Positions 16,963-27,169 of a stretch of 38,947 nucleotides of DNA are shown in pieces. Position 1 is the first letter of the stretch. The number at the start of each line of letters is the position of its first letter. The notes beneath the pieces were generated by a model. It had not been told where the DNA came from. It searched no databases and worked only from the letters and a program-made list of their open reading frames with translations. Made by a program: the position numbers and the translations under genes. Origin of the DNA: Spirochaetales bacterium (GTDB taxonomy: Bacteria; Spirochaetota; Spirochaetia; DAHUYW01); the NCBI GenBank assembly GCA_027306915.1, contig DAHUYW010000039.1:1-38947 (forward strand), written 5' to 3'.

Positions 16963-17348
16963 TACACCAGAGCAATCACTCGCTCGAGCTTCGCCCTCAC
17001 CTCGCCCGCCACCTCGCCGAGACGCGGATTGTCGATCGCCCGCATCGAGGCGATCGGATCCACTGCGGCCACTTCGAGCTCGCCGGGAGCGATCTCCTGC
17101 ACAATGACGTTGCAGGGCAGCATGGTTCCAACCTTGTCTTCGAGCTGAAGCGCCCTATGAGCGAACGGCGGGTTGCACGCGCCGAGGATCGTGTAGCGCC
17201 GAAAGTCGACACCGAGCTTCTTCTTCATGGTTGCGCTCACGTCGATCTCGCTCAAGATCCCGAACCCTTCGGAAGCGAGCGCCGTCCGGACGCGCTCTAC
17301 CCCTCCCTCGAAATCCGCCTGCATCCGCTTCGAGAAGTAGTACCCCAT
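16962..17348 (-). CDS. DUF302 family protein
   Basis: A 128-residue soluble protein of the DUF302 fold. It has the family pattern of an N-terminal FEGGVERVRTALASEGFGIL helix-strand, the middle YTILGACNPPFAHRAL segment with the conserved Cys-Asn-Pro, and GTMLPCNVIVQE with the second conserved Cys. The function of the family is unknown; it sometimes occurs with redox or copper genes. I chose the ATG at 17348 because AAGGGAGG lies 6 nt upstream. The longer upstream frame would start in the intergenic region shared with acs. Confidence 0.85.
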   Translation of the reverse strand: MGYYFSKRMQADFEGGVERVRTALASEGFGILSEIDVSATMKKKLGVDFRRYTILGACNPPFAHRALQLEDKVGTMLPCNVIVQEIAPGELEVAAVDPIASMRAIDNPRLGEVAGEVRAKLERVIALV

Positions 17349-17367
17349 TGTCCGCCTCCCTTCCCAT

Positions 17368-17378
17368 GGTATACCACA
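17368..17378 (-). promoter_or_regulatory. Candidate extended -10 promoter of the DUF302 operon
   Basis: The minus strand reads TGTGGTATACC: an extended -10 (TGG followed by TATACC at 17373-17368) without a clear -35. The box lies within the 8-bp palindrome GGTATACC. The predicted leader is about 13 nt and still contains AAGGGAGG. Confidence 0.35.
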
Positions 17379-17442
17379 AATCGGCAAGCGGTGCGGAAGG
17401 ACCGCGTTGCTGCGACCGCTCGGCGTCCGCTTACCCTCATTT

Positions 17443-17476
17443 CTTGTTGACAAGTTTCTGACCAGAGTACTAAACT
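17443..17476 (+). promoter_or_regulatory. Promoter of acs with overlapping palindrome
   Basis: A consensus -35 TTGACA (17447-17452), an 18-bp spacer and TAAACT (17471-17476). The -35 box sits inside the inverted repeat CTTGTTGACAAG (17443-17454, 5-bp arms), a plausible operator. The predicted leader is about 58 nt and contains the palindrome at 17510-17521. Confidence 0.6.
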
Positions 17477-17509
17477 TTCGGGTGGTCAGGGTCCGGCGTC
17501 ATTGATCAC

Positions 17510-17521
17510 TAACGTACGTTA
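17510..17521. promoter_or_regulatory. 12-bp perfect palindrome in the acs leader
   Basis: TAACGTACGTTA, about 20 bp upstream of the acs ATG and downstream of its promoter. It is perfect and AT-richer than its surroundings. It is a candidate repressor operator or roadblock site for acs; the binding protein is unknown. Confidence 0.45.
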
Positions 17522-17540
17522 AGAAAGTGAGGAGAGGGCG

Positions 17541-19526
<1,986 letters not shown>

Positions 19527-19544
19527 CGGGCATACGCGCGCTGA

Positions 19545-19587
19545 CCGACGGGCAGGAGAGGCCGGAGTCGGACACCTGCCCGTTCGG
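19545..19587 (+). terminator. Long hairpin after acs
   Basis: Arms CCGA plus CGGGCAGG (19545-19556) and CCTGCCCG plus TCGG (19575-19587) pair over 12 bp with one bulged T (19583). The loop is 18 nt. There is no following T-run, so it may be a Rho-type end, a stabilising 3' structure or an insulating site between acs and the exporter gene. Confidence 0.45.
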
Positions 19588-19607
19588 CCAGGACGGGCGC
19601 CGTAGGA

Positions 19608-19637
19608 TTGATTTTCGCAGGCGAAGAATCGTACATT
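19608..19637 (+). promoter_or_regulatory. Candidate leaderless promoter of the DHA2 exporter
   Basis: TTGATT (19608-19613), an 18-bp spacer, TACATT (19632-19637). The ATG at 19644 is 6 nt beyond the -10 box, and no ribosome site precedes it. The promoter position rules out the upstream in-frame TTG at 19608 as a start. Confidence 0.4.
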
Positions 19638-19643
19638 TCGCCG

Positions 19644-21575
19644 ATGGAAATCACGCAACAATCGAGGATGATTACCCTCGCGGGTGTCCTCCTTGCCCTC
19701 TTCCTGGGCGCGCTCGATCAGACGATCGTCGCCACCGCTCTTCCGAGGATCGCGAGAGACCTCCAAGGGCTCGGCAGGTACGCCTGGGTGGCCACCGCTT
19801 ACCTCCTCACCTCGACCGTCCTGATTCCCATCTACGGCAAGCTCGCCGACATCCATAGCCGCAAGGCAATCGAGCTGTGGTCTATCGGGATCTTCCTCGG
19901 CGGCTCCTTCCTCTGCGGCCTCTCCGGCGAGTTTGGAACGCTGCCACTCCTCGGCGACGGCATGAACCAGCTCATCATCTTTCGAGGGCTGCAGGGACTC
20001 GGAAGCTCCGGGCTCTTCGCGATGGCGTTCATCGTCATCTCGGATCTCTTCCCGCCGGCCGAGCGCGGCCGCTATCAAGGCTTCGTCGGCGCAGTCTTCG
20101 GAATCTCGAGCGTCCTCGGACCGCTCTTCGGAGGCCTTCTCACCGACTACGGCAGCGCCATCATCCCGGGCATCGCGGGATGGCGTTGGGTCTTTTACGT
20201 CAACCTTCCCTTCGGAATAGTCGCCCTCTGGTTCATCATCTCCCGCATGCCACCGCTGCATCCGCGAGCAAGCGGAGCGAAGTTCAGCTACCTTTCCGCC
20301 CTTCTCCTCGTGCTTGCTGTGGTGCCGCTCATCCTTGCTCTGGAGCTCGACAAGACCCACTACCCATGGGGAGGCGCCGTTACCCTTTCGCTCTTCGCCG
20401 CCGCTGCGATCGCCCTCGCGCTCTTCATTCTTCACTCCCGTTACGACAACGACCCGATTCTCGATCTTTCGCTCTTCAAGAATCGAGTCTTCTCGATTGC
20501 GAACGGCGCGACCCTTTTTATGGGAGCAACCTTTCTCGGCATCATCATCTTTCTGCCGCTTTTCATGGTGAACGTCCTCGGGGTGTCGGCAACCAATGCG
20601 GGCCTGAGCATCATTCCTCTTTCGGTGGGCCTGTTCATCGGTTCGGTGGGCTCGGGCCAGATTGTCTCTCGCTTCGGACACTATCGGATCATTCTAGTCA
20701 TCTCTGCGGCTATTCTCATTGCCGGCGCCGTGCTCCTGTCCTTTTTCAATGCCGATACGACCTTCTTTCATGCAGGCCTCGTAATGTTCCTGTGCGGAAT
20801 CGGTCTCGGACCAGGAATGCCGCTCTATACGCTCGCCATTCAAAACGCGGTCGATGTCCGCAAGATCGGTCAGGCGACGAGCGCGAGCCAGTTCTTCCGC
20901 CAGATCGGTGGAACGGTGGGGGCGGCAATCCTTGGGACGGTGCTCGCGACCTCCCTCGCCACCGCCTTCGCGCACAACATGCCCCAAGGGATGACCTCCG
21001 GGCATGCCGACAGCACCGCCGCGGTCGAGAGCCGGTTCATGTCCGGCCCGGCAAGCGCGACGCCTGCCCAGCAGATCGCGGCGGGCTTCGACGATGCTTA
21101 TGCGCTTATCGTGCGGGTGCTGAAAAACGGTGACCGGGCCGCCCTTGCCCAGCTGCAGCAGAACCCATATCTGCCGGGCGAGCTCAAAAGTCAGCTGGCA
21201 AGCCGGATCGGCGCCGCCCATTCGGCGTCGGACGGGACGGCGGTCGCCCGGGGCGGCGGAATCCGCGTCGACCCGACGGCAACGGGTGACGCTGCGGCCG
21301 GGCGCACTGACGCGGCGGCCGCAGCAGCCCAACGCGCTGCCGCAACCGATCGACTGCTCGCCGCGATAAAGAGCCGGCTCGACGTCCAGGCGAAGATTGT
21401 CGGCGGGGAGGTCACCCGCGCAATCAAGCTCTCTTTTGCCGAAGCGATCTCGCGCATCTACTTCTGGGTAATCTTCATAGCCATCGCCGGATTTCTCGTA
21501 ACCCTCTTCATTCCTGAGCTCCCGCTGCGGCGCACCTTCGAGCATCACGGCGGCCCGCCCGCAGCGAAGGAGTAG
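19644..21575 (+). CDS. DHA2 (EmrB/QacA) family multidrug exporter with large C-terminal insertion
   Basis: A 643-residue proton-driven drug exporter with fourteen predicted helices. Family motif C-like and D1 features are visible: LFLGALDQTIVATALPRI near the N-terminus and GKLADIHSRKAI in loop 2-3. Between helix 13 (ends about 442) and helix 14 (starts about 604) there is a segment of about 160 residues. It is very rich in Ala, with Gln, Asp and Gly, and probably extracytoplasmic and helical. Usual family members have a much shorter loop here. The start at 19644 is set by the adjacent -10 box. It stands alone, ending in a terminator. The substrate is unknown. Confidence 0.88.
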   Translation: MEITQQSRMITLAGVLLALFLGALDQTIVATALPRIARDLQGLGRYAWVATAYLLTSTVLIPIYGKLADIHSRKAIELWSIGIFLGGSFLCGLSGEFGTLPLLGDGMNQLIIFRGLQGLGSSGLFAMAFIVISDLFPPAERGRYQGFVGAVFGISSVLGPLFGGLLTDYGSAIIPGIAGWRWVFYVNLPFGIVALWFIISRMPPLHPRASGAKFSYLSALLLVLAVVPLILALELDKTHYPWGGAVTLSLFAAAAIALALFILHSRYDNDPILDLSLFKNRVFSIANGATLFMGATFLGIIIFLPLFMVNVLGVSATNAGLSIIPLSVGLFIGSVGSGQIVSRFGHYRIILVISAAILIAGAVLLSFFNADTTFFHAGLVMFLCGIGLGPGMPLYTLAIQNAVDVRKIGQATSASQFFRQIGGTVGAAILGTVLATSLATAFAHNMPQGMTSGHADSTAAVESRFMSGPASATPAQQIAAGFDDAYALIVRVLKNGDRAALAQLQQNPYLPGELKSQLASRIGAAHSASDGTAVARGGGIRVDPTATGDAAAGRTDAAAAAAQRAAATDRLLAAIKSRLDVQAKIVGGEVTRAIKLSFAEAISRIYFWVIFIAIAGFLVTLFIPELPLRRTFEHHGGPPAAKE

Positions 21576-21602
21576 GGGCGAGCGCCCCGGCGGGCCCTTT
21601 TT
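21552..21602 (+). terminator. Intrinsic terminator of the DHA2 exporter gene
   Basis: The outer stem GGCCCGCC (21552-21559)/GGCGGGCC (21589-21596) encloses a second hairpin GGGGCG (21575-21580)/CGCCCC (21583-21588). TTTTT follows at 21598-21602. The 5' arm overlaps the last codons of the gene. Confidence 0.65.
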
Positions 21603-21603
21603 C

Positions 21604-21632
21604 TTGACTTTTAAAACCGGCGGCGGTAGCAT
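21604..21632 (+). promoter_or_regulatory. Promoter of the unknown gene-hflX operon
   Basis: TTGACT (21604-21609), a 17-bp spacer, TAGCAT (21627-21632), directly after the terminator T-run. The predicted leader of about 33 nt contains AGAGGGGG before the ATG at 21672. Confidence 0.65.
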
Positions 21633-21671
21633 CCTTAACAGAGAGTATGTATTGAGGCAAGAGGGGGTATC

Positions 21672-22442
21672 ATGGCAATCCATTACTATCTGTCTGTTTT
21701 CCCTCTGGAGGCGCTCATAGCCTCACAGCTCGAGCCGCGGCAATTCGGATCCTACATGGCGACCGGTTCCAAGCGAGGGTTCGAAGAGCAGCTCGTTTTC
21801 ACCGAGTTGAAGGGTGAGTTCGGAGACCACTTCGACTGGGATTATGCAAAAAAACGCTGCGTTCCCCATCCAAATGGCGATCCGAAACACTCGGTGTACC
21901 TTTCAGTCTACCGGGTGCTCGAGCACATTCCGATCGAACAGATCGGCTCGGTCTATCTCACGACGAGGGACGGCCGCTCGCTCGAGCTGAAACCCTCGGA
22001 CTATTCACCTCCGGACGCGTCGCACGGTTACTACATTTATCAGGAGCTTTGCCCCGTCGATCCGGTGGTCGTAAGCTCCCTGGATCCGATAGCCTTCGCG
22101 AAGAACATGTGCGATCCAAAGAACAAGATCAATATCCCTAAGATGATCTTTACTGATCTGAAGGTGATCGACTTCTCCGACGAAGTGAACACCGGCAACA
22201 TCGGAAAGATGTACGGCAAGGAGCGCGAGCATCTGCTCGAGTGCATCGCAGCCGTGAAGAAGGATCCGAGCAAGGTCACCAAAACCTTCACGAGGACGAA
22301 TGTCGAGTCGTTCTCCTTCCAGGTGATAGCGGGCGGCATCTACGTCGCCGATGGGAAGAAGGTTGCTATGTACAAGATGCCGACGATCGCCCAGATCAAA
22401 GAAACGGAGTATGAATGGGGTCGATCGGCGCTCATCATCTGA
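21672..22442 (+). CDS. Unrecognised conserved-looking protein, 256 residues
   Basis: I do not recognise this family. It is soluble, without signal peptide or membrane helices, and reads as a mixed alpha/beta protein. It opens MAIHYYLSVFPLEALIASQL and has clusters of aromatic residues in the first third (YLSVYRVLEHI). There is a middle block with two Cys (C127-region ELCPVD and NMCDPKNK), and Lys-rich stretches follow (KKDPSKVTKTF). The C-terminal part is strand-like with GGIYVADGKKVAMYK. Codon use looks like its neighbours. It has a strong promoter and ribosome site, and hflX starts 9 nt after its stop, so it is a real, well-expressed gene. The link to HflX could point to ribosome or stress roles, but this is only context. 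Confidence 0.75.
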   Translation: MAIHYYLSVFPLEALIASQLEPRQFGSYMATGSKRGFEEQLVFTELKGEFGDHFDWDYAKKRCVPHPNGDPKHSVYLSVYRVLEHIPIEQIGSVYLTTRDGRSLELKPSDYSPPDASHGYYIYQELCPVDPVVVSSLDPIAFAKNMCDPKNKINIPKMIFTDLKVIDFSDEVNTGNIGKMYGKEREHLLECIAAVKKDPSKVTKTFTRTNVESFSFQVIAGGIYVADGKKVAMYKMPTIAQIKETEYEWGRSALII

Positions 22443-22451
22443 CGCCGCTGC

Positions 22452-23741
22452 ATGAGTAACTCGGCTGAACAAGCGCAAACGAAGAATCAAGGCGCCATGT
22501 CGGCGGTGCTGGTCACTCTCCAACACCCCGGCGTGGCGCTCGCCATTTCAGAAGCCCACTCCGCTGAGCTATCCGGCCTGGTAAGAACCATGGGGCTCGA
22601 GGTGCGCGATGCCCTCATCGTCCGGCTTGGCGAACCGCACCCGCGCTTCCTTGTCGGAAGCGGCAAGGCCGACGAGATCGCGGCGCGAGCGAAAGAGCTT
22701 GCAGCCGACTGCATCGTCTTCGATGACGATCTCGCCCCTTCCCAGCAGCGCAACTGGGAGCGGATGTCCGGCCTTGCCGTTATCGACCGCCACGAGGTTA
22801 TCCTCGAGATCTTCGCGGCGCGCGCCGCCACCCGCGAGGCTGCCCTCCAAGTCGGGCTTGCCCGGCTTGAGTACTCGCTTCCCCGCCTGACGCGAGCATG
22901 GACCCACCTCTCGCGGCAGCGGGGCGGCGCGCGCGGCACCCGCGGCGAGGGCGAGACCCAGCTCGAGCTCGACCGGCGGCTTGTTGTGCGGAAGATCGCC
23001 CGACTGAAGCGCGACATAGAGCTCGTGCGCGGACAGCGCTCGACCCGGCGCCGGCGCCGGGAAGAAGGCGAGCTTCCGACGGGCTCGATCGTCGGCTACA
23101 CGAACGCCGGGAAGTCCTCCCTTCTGAACGTCCTTTCCGGATCCAACGTCCTGGTGGAAGACAAGCTCTTCGCCACCCTCGACCCGACCACCCGGCGGGT
23201 GCGCCTGGGGAATGGGGATGACGTGCTTCTCACCGACACGGTCGGCTTCATCCGGCGCCTTCCCCACGACCTCATCGTGGCCTTCAAGGCGACCCTCGAG
23301 GAGACCCTCCTCTCCGATTTTCTCATCCACGTTCTCGACGCCTCGAGCCCCGAGGTCCAGGAGCACTACGCAACGACCGTTGCGGTCCTCGAGGAGCTCG
23401 GGGTCGGGATGAAGCCGATCATCACGGTCTTCAATAAGATCGATGCTGCTGGCGATACCATCTACGCCGCCTCGCTGCAGGCTCGCCTCTCTGAATCGAT
23501 CGAGGTTTCGGCGCGCACGGGCGAGGGGCTCGATCGCCTGAAGGAGGCGATCGGCCGGCTGCATGCGGAAGGGCGCCCGGTGGTCCAGATCGCCCTGCCC
23601 GGGAGCCGCCACGACCTTGTCGCTCTCATCCACCGCACGGGCAAGATTCTCACGACGCACTATGACGACAATCTCATCATGATCGCAGCGCAGATCCCGG
23701 AGCGCACGCGGAGCCTCCTCGCGCCCTTCCTGGTCGGTTGA
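22452..23741 (+). CDS. hflX: GTPase HflX
   Basis: A 429-residue ribosome-splitting GTPase of the Obg-HflX superfamily. The N-terminal HflX domain (about 15-150) contains LVGSGKADEI and a basic linker RGGARGTRGEGETQLE, the family hallmark. The G domain has G1 GYTNAGKS (215-222), G3 DTVGF and G4 NKID. The start is uncertain: ATG at 22452 has no good ribosome site, while ATG at 22497 has AAGG 5 nt upstream and would give 414 residues. It is the second gene of an operon with the unknown 256-residue protein. Confidence 0.95.
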   Translation: MSNSAEQAQTKNQGAMSAVLVTLQHPGVALAISEAHSAELSGLVRTMGLEVRDALIVRLGEPHPRFLVGSGKADEIAARAKELAADCIVFDDDLAPSQQRNWERMSGLAVIDRHEVILEIFAARAATREAALQVGLARLEYSLPRLTRAWTHLSRQRGGARGTRGEGETQLELDRRLVVRKIARLKRDIELVRGQRSTRRRRREEGELPTGSIVGYTNAGKSSLLNVLSGSNVLVEDKLFATLDPTTRRVRLGNGDDVLLTDTVGFIRRLPHDLIVAFKATLEETLLSDFLIHVLDASSPEVQEHYATTVAVLEELGVGMKPIITVFNKIDAAGDTIYAASLQARLSESIEVSARTGEGLDRLKEAIGRLHAEGRPVVQIALPGSRHDLVALIHRTGKILTTHYDDNLIMIAAQIPERTRSLLAPFLVG

Positions 23742-23755
23742 GGGCCAGGCCCGCT

Positions 23756-23772
23756 CCAGCCACGAGGGCTGG
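23756..23772 (+). other. Short hairpin downstream of hflX
   Basis: CCAGCC (23756-23761), a 5-nt loop, GGCTGG (23767-23772). It is preceded by GGGCC-A-GGCCC right after the stop. No T-run follows. The rest of 23742-23883 shows no gene or clear signal. Confidence 0.35.
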
Positions 23773-23883
23773 TACTTCCCTCTTCTGGCTTGAGCTCGCG
23801 CCTAGTGAACTCCGCGAGGCGAATCTTCCTGACCTCCGCCGCTCTGGATGAAAAAGGGTTGCAAGCGTGCCCATCTCTCGTGG

Positions 23884-23940
23884 TTGACATGGGAAAGGGC
23901 TGGATTGTAGCTTGCTGAGACCAATCGAATGGCCTATTCT
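23884..23940 (+). promoter_or_regulatory. Two overlapping candidate promoters of the GntR-LacI regulator
   Basis: P1: consensus TTGACA (23884-23889), 18 bp, TAGCTT (23908-23913). P2: TTGCTG (23912-23917), 17 bp, TATTCT (23935-23940), giving a leader of only about 8 nt. Between them, CCAATCGAATGG (23921-23932) is a near-palindrome matching its reverse complement at 10 of 12 bases; it could be an autoregulatory site. Confidence 0.45.
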
Positions 23941-23954
23941 TGTCGGGAAGCAAG

Positions 23955-25052
23955 ATGACGAAATACCAACGCGTGGAAGAGTGGATTGTGCAAGGCCTCA
24001 AGAGCGGCCGTTTCCAGCCGGGCGATCTGCTGCCTTCCGAGATCGAGCTCTGTCAGCTCCTCTCAGTCGGCAGAAACTCCGTACGCACGGCGCTGAGCAA
24101 TCTCTCGCACCAAGGGATCGTCGAGACCAGAAAAGGGGTGGGGACGTTCTGCCTCAGGTCCCGCCAGTCCTCCTCGATGACCGTAGGCTTCGTTTCTCTC
24201 TACTCCCAGGAGTACATCTTCCCCCTCGTCGTCCAAGGCTGCAACAAGATCTTGTCGCGGAACGACTACCACCTGGTCCTCGCCGAATCCCGCCGCGATC
24301 CGTCGATCGAGCGGGAGGTCCTTCAGAAGCTCTGGAAGCGAGGAGTCGACGGCATCCTTCTCCAACCCTCCTACGACGGGCGAAATCCGGCGAATCTCGA
24401 TCTGCTGCGCGAGATCCAGGTTTCGGGGGTTCCCGTCGTTCTCATCGACAACCATTATCCAGGCGAACAGTTCAACGCGGTCGTCATGAACGACAGAGCC
24501 GGCGGTAGGCTCGCGGCCTCGCACCTCTGGGCACACGGACACCGCCACATCGGAGTCGTCTATCACCGCACCTATTTCCCGAAAATCCTGCGGATGCAGG
24601 GAGCTATCGATTTTCTGCGGGAAATGGGCCACCAGGTTCCGGACAATTGGATCGTCGGCTTCGACCGGATGGGCAATCTCGAAGAGGTCAGGCTCCGGCT
24701 CACGGAGAGTTTCGCGAGAGAAGCGAAGAACGGCGGCCACTTCCCAACCGCTTTTGTGTGCACTAACGATCAGGAGGCGATCGAGCTCATCCGCATAGCG
24801 CAGGGATTTGGACTGTCCTTTCCCCAGGATCTCTCGATCGTGAGCTTTGACAACTCATCTCTCGCGAATCTCCCGAACCTCTCCCTCACCTCCATCAACC
24901 ATCCAAGCCAGCACATCGGCGAGATCGCCACGAACATCCTGCTTGAGAAGATCAGATACCAGGATCTGCGCAGCAATACCGTGACGATGATCGATCCCGA
25001 ATTGGTGGTGCGAAATTCGGTTACGGACATAATGCAGGCCACTCCGAGATGA
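23955..25052 (+). CDS. GntR-type HTH / LacI-type sugar-binding regulator (AraR-like architecture)
   Basis: A 365-residue regulator. A winged-helix GntR domain (about 1-72) has LPSEIELCQLLSVGRNSVR and GIVETRKGVGTF. It is fused to a periplasmic-binding-like LacI/GalR effector domain (about 78-360) with GVDGILLQP, GVPVVLIDNHY and the late STxDPELVVRNS-like end. The same architecture occurs in AraR of Bacillus. It lies tail to tail with the GH42/ABC sugar operon (67 bp apart) and probably controls it in response to a galactoside or its breakdown product. I chose the ATG at 23955 (GGGAAG 4 nt upstream) over a TTG 15 nt earlier that overlaps the P2 -10 box. A close paralogue lies at 37763-38851. 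Confidence 0.9.
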   Translation: MTKYQRVEEWIVQGLKSGRFQPGDLLPSEIELCQLLSVGRNSVRTALSNLSHQGIVETRKGVGTFCLRSRQSSSMTVGFVSLYSQEYIFPLVVQGCNKILSRNDYHLVLAESRRDPSIEREVLQKLWKRGVDGILLQPSYDGRNPANLDLLREIQVSGVPVVLIDNHYPGEQFNAVVMNDRAGGRLAASHLWAHGHRHIGVVYHRTYFPKILRMQGAIDFLREMGHQVPDNWIVGFDRMGNLEEVRLRLTESFAREAKNGGHFPTAFVCTNDQEAIELIRIAQGFGLSFPQDLSIVSFDNSSLANLPNLSLTSINHPSQHIGEIATNILLEKIRYQDLRSNTVTMIDPELVVRNSVTDIMQATPR

Positions 25053-25119
25053 CGATGACGGAACGAACCCGCTCACCGCAGGATCACCGGCCATCCGACT
25101 GCGCTGCGCCGAAGTCTCC

Positions 25120-27156
25120 TCAGCTTTCCTCGACGACCGCCACCTGAAGGCCTGCGAGCTCGACCGTACCTGCCATCCTGGCGCCGGAGAGGAGGTCCCT
25201 CCCCTCGCGCAGGATCCGGACCGATTTCGGCGCGCTGTCGTGGTTCAGGTAGAAGCGGTAGGTCACCCCTTCCCGCTCACGCGCGGTGATTTCGATGGCG
25301 GGATCGAGGTCGTCCACAACCGGAAGCTTCGCTTCACCGAGGACGAGACGGAGAAAGTTCGCCAGCCCCTCCTCGGAGAGGAAGGTCCCAAGGTAGTAGG
25401 CGGTCCCCTTCCCGCTGCGATTGCGAACTGCCGCGACGCGGCCGGAATAGTATCTTCCCCGGTAGGTCAGAAGCGGCTCCGCTCCCCGGCTTGGCTCGAG
25501 AAGCTCCGCCAGATGCTCGGCGGCAAAGGATGCTCCTCCGGCTTCGACGACCTGGACCGATTCGTCTGGGAGGAATGAGAAGGTGTCATAATCCGTGACG
25601 GTGCATCCGGCGGAATCGACCAGTCCCGATGGAAGCACCTCTTCATGGATGGCGTTCTCCACATCCTTGACCGAGGTTCGGGCGCCGAGAACCGCAATTC
25701 CGCCGGATTGCAGATAGTCGTGAATTTTCCGCACGAAGGTCTCGGAGGTCACGTACTGCGTCGGAACGACCAGCACCCGGTAGCGGCTGAAGTCCTGATC
25801 GACTGAGATCACGTCGAAGGAAGTCCCGAGCCGGGCGAGGACGGACGCGTAGGCGCCCGCCACCGCGTGGTAGGAGAGCCCCGGCACGCCGTGCGGCTGA
25901 ATCTCCAGTCCCCAGAGGCTGTCGTAGTCGTAGAGGATCGCGATCTCGGAAGCGACCCCGCTCCCGGCGAGAGCCGGCGACAAACGCGCAGCATCGGCCG
26001 CAAGCAGGGCAAGCTCGTGGTATCTCGCTCCCGGCTGCCCGTGGTGTGGCAGGATCCCGTGCCAGTACTGCTCCGTCCCAAATCGGGCGCTGCGCCACCG
26101 AAAGAAGCTGATGAAATCTGCGCCGCGAGCGAATGCCTGAAGGGCCCAGATTCTCATGCGGCCAGGCTCCGGGGTTGGATAGAAGCGGTCCCAGCCCCCC
26201 GGACCAGCAGCCTGCTCCATGACCCAAACGCTGGCGCCTTTGAGGCCGCGCATGAGGTCGTGCGGAAGGGGCGCCGGCGGAAGGTGCGCGGCCCGGGGCT
26301 GAAAGAAGGGATAGTTGTCCCAAGATACCACGTCCAGGTCGCGGGCCAGATCGAAATCGTTGATGTCCGTGAAGTTGCCCATGAGATTGTGCGTGATGAG
26401 TCGCGAGGGGGAGTTGGCGCGAATGATTTGGGCGAGCTCCCGGTTGAACTCTACCTGCACGTCGGAGGAGAAACGATAGAAGGCAAGCGACAAACCGGGA
26501 TTCTGGCCGCCCGATCCTACACGATCGGCCGTGTCTCTCGGAGGGGAGATCTCCGAGAAGTCGTTGTACTCCTGGCTCCAGAAGGCCGTTCCCCATGCCT
26601 CGTTCAGCCGCCCGATGTCCCCCCCGAAGCGCCGCGAAAGCCAGGTCTGGAAAGCCCGCTCGCAGCGCTCGCAGTAACAGCGCGCGGTTCCGTGGCAACC
26701 AAGCTCGTTGTCCGTTTGCCACGCCACGACGTTCGGATGCGCGCCGAAGTGCTCGGCGACGACCTTAGTAATTCTCAGGGCGTGCTCCCGGTAGCCGGGA
26801 TGGTTCTTGCAGGCGTCTTGCCGCTGGCCGAACTCCTTGAGCTGACCGTTGCTCTTTACCTGGTGGATGTCCGGGTATTTTCTGTGGAGCCACGCAGGGT
26901 AGGTCGGCGTCGGCGTGCAGAGAATCGCACGAATCCCGCGAGCCGAAAGAACCTCGAGCGCCCGCTCGAGCCAAGAGAGCTCGTAGCGGCCCTCCTCAGG
27001 CTCGAACTTGTGCCATGCAAACTCCGCGAGCCGTACCGTAGTAACTCCCGCCTCCTGCATCAGCTTCGCGTCCTCCGCCCAGCGGCTTTCCGGCCATTGT
27101 TCGGGATAGTAGACAACTCCGATGTGAAGGCGATTGAGGAGGTCGTTGACTGCCAT
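25120..27156 (-). CDS. GH42 beta-galactosidase
   Basis: A 678-residue retaining glycosidase of family 42 that removes terminal beta-galactose (some members act on other beta-linked pyranosides). The N-terminal TIM barrel begins GVVYYPEQWPESRW. The acid/base is E151 (TDNELG) and the nucleophile is E314 (VMEQAAG). Four Cys for the structural zinc of many GH42 enzymes are present (C116, C160, C162, C165). A trimerisation domain (about 390-600) and a small C-terminal beta domain follow. There is no signal peptide, so it acts in the cytoplasm on imported oligosaccharide. AAGGAGA lies 8 nt upstream of the ATG. It is the last gene of the ABC sugar operon. Confidence 0.94.
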   Translation of the reverse strand: MAVNDLLNRLHIGVVYYPEQWPESRWAEDAKLMQEAGVTTVRLAEFAWHKFEPEEGRYELSWLERALEVLSARGIRAILCTPTPTYPAWLHRKYPDIHQVKSNGQLKEFGQRQDACKNHPGYREHALRITKVVAEHFGAHPNVVAWQTDNELGCHGTARCYCERCERAFQTWLSRRFGGDIGRLNEAWGTAFWSQEYNDFSEISPPRDTADRVGSGGQNPGLSLAFYRFSSDVQVEFNRELAQIIRANSPSRLITHNLMGNFTDINDFDLARDLDVVSWDNYPFFQPRAAHLPPAPLPHDLMRGLKGASVWVMEQAAGPGGWDRFYPTPEPGRMRIWALQAFARGADFISFFRWRSARFGTEQYWHGILPHHGQPGARYHELALLAADAARLSPALAGSGVASEIAILYDYDSLWGLEIQPHGVPGLSYHAVAGAYASVLARLGTSFDVISVDQDFSRYRVLVVPTQYVTSETFVRKIHDYLQSGGIAVLGARTSVKDVENAIHEEVLPSGLVDSAGCTVTDYDTFSFLPDESVQVVEAGGASFAAEHLAELLEPSRGAEPLLTYRGRYYSGRVAAVRNRSGKGTAYYLGTFLSEEGLANFLRLVLGEAKLPVVDDLDPAIEITAREREGVTYRFYLNHDSAPKSVRILREGRDLLSGARMAGTVELAGLQVAVVEES

Positions 27157-27169
27157 CTTTGCGTTCTCC

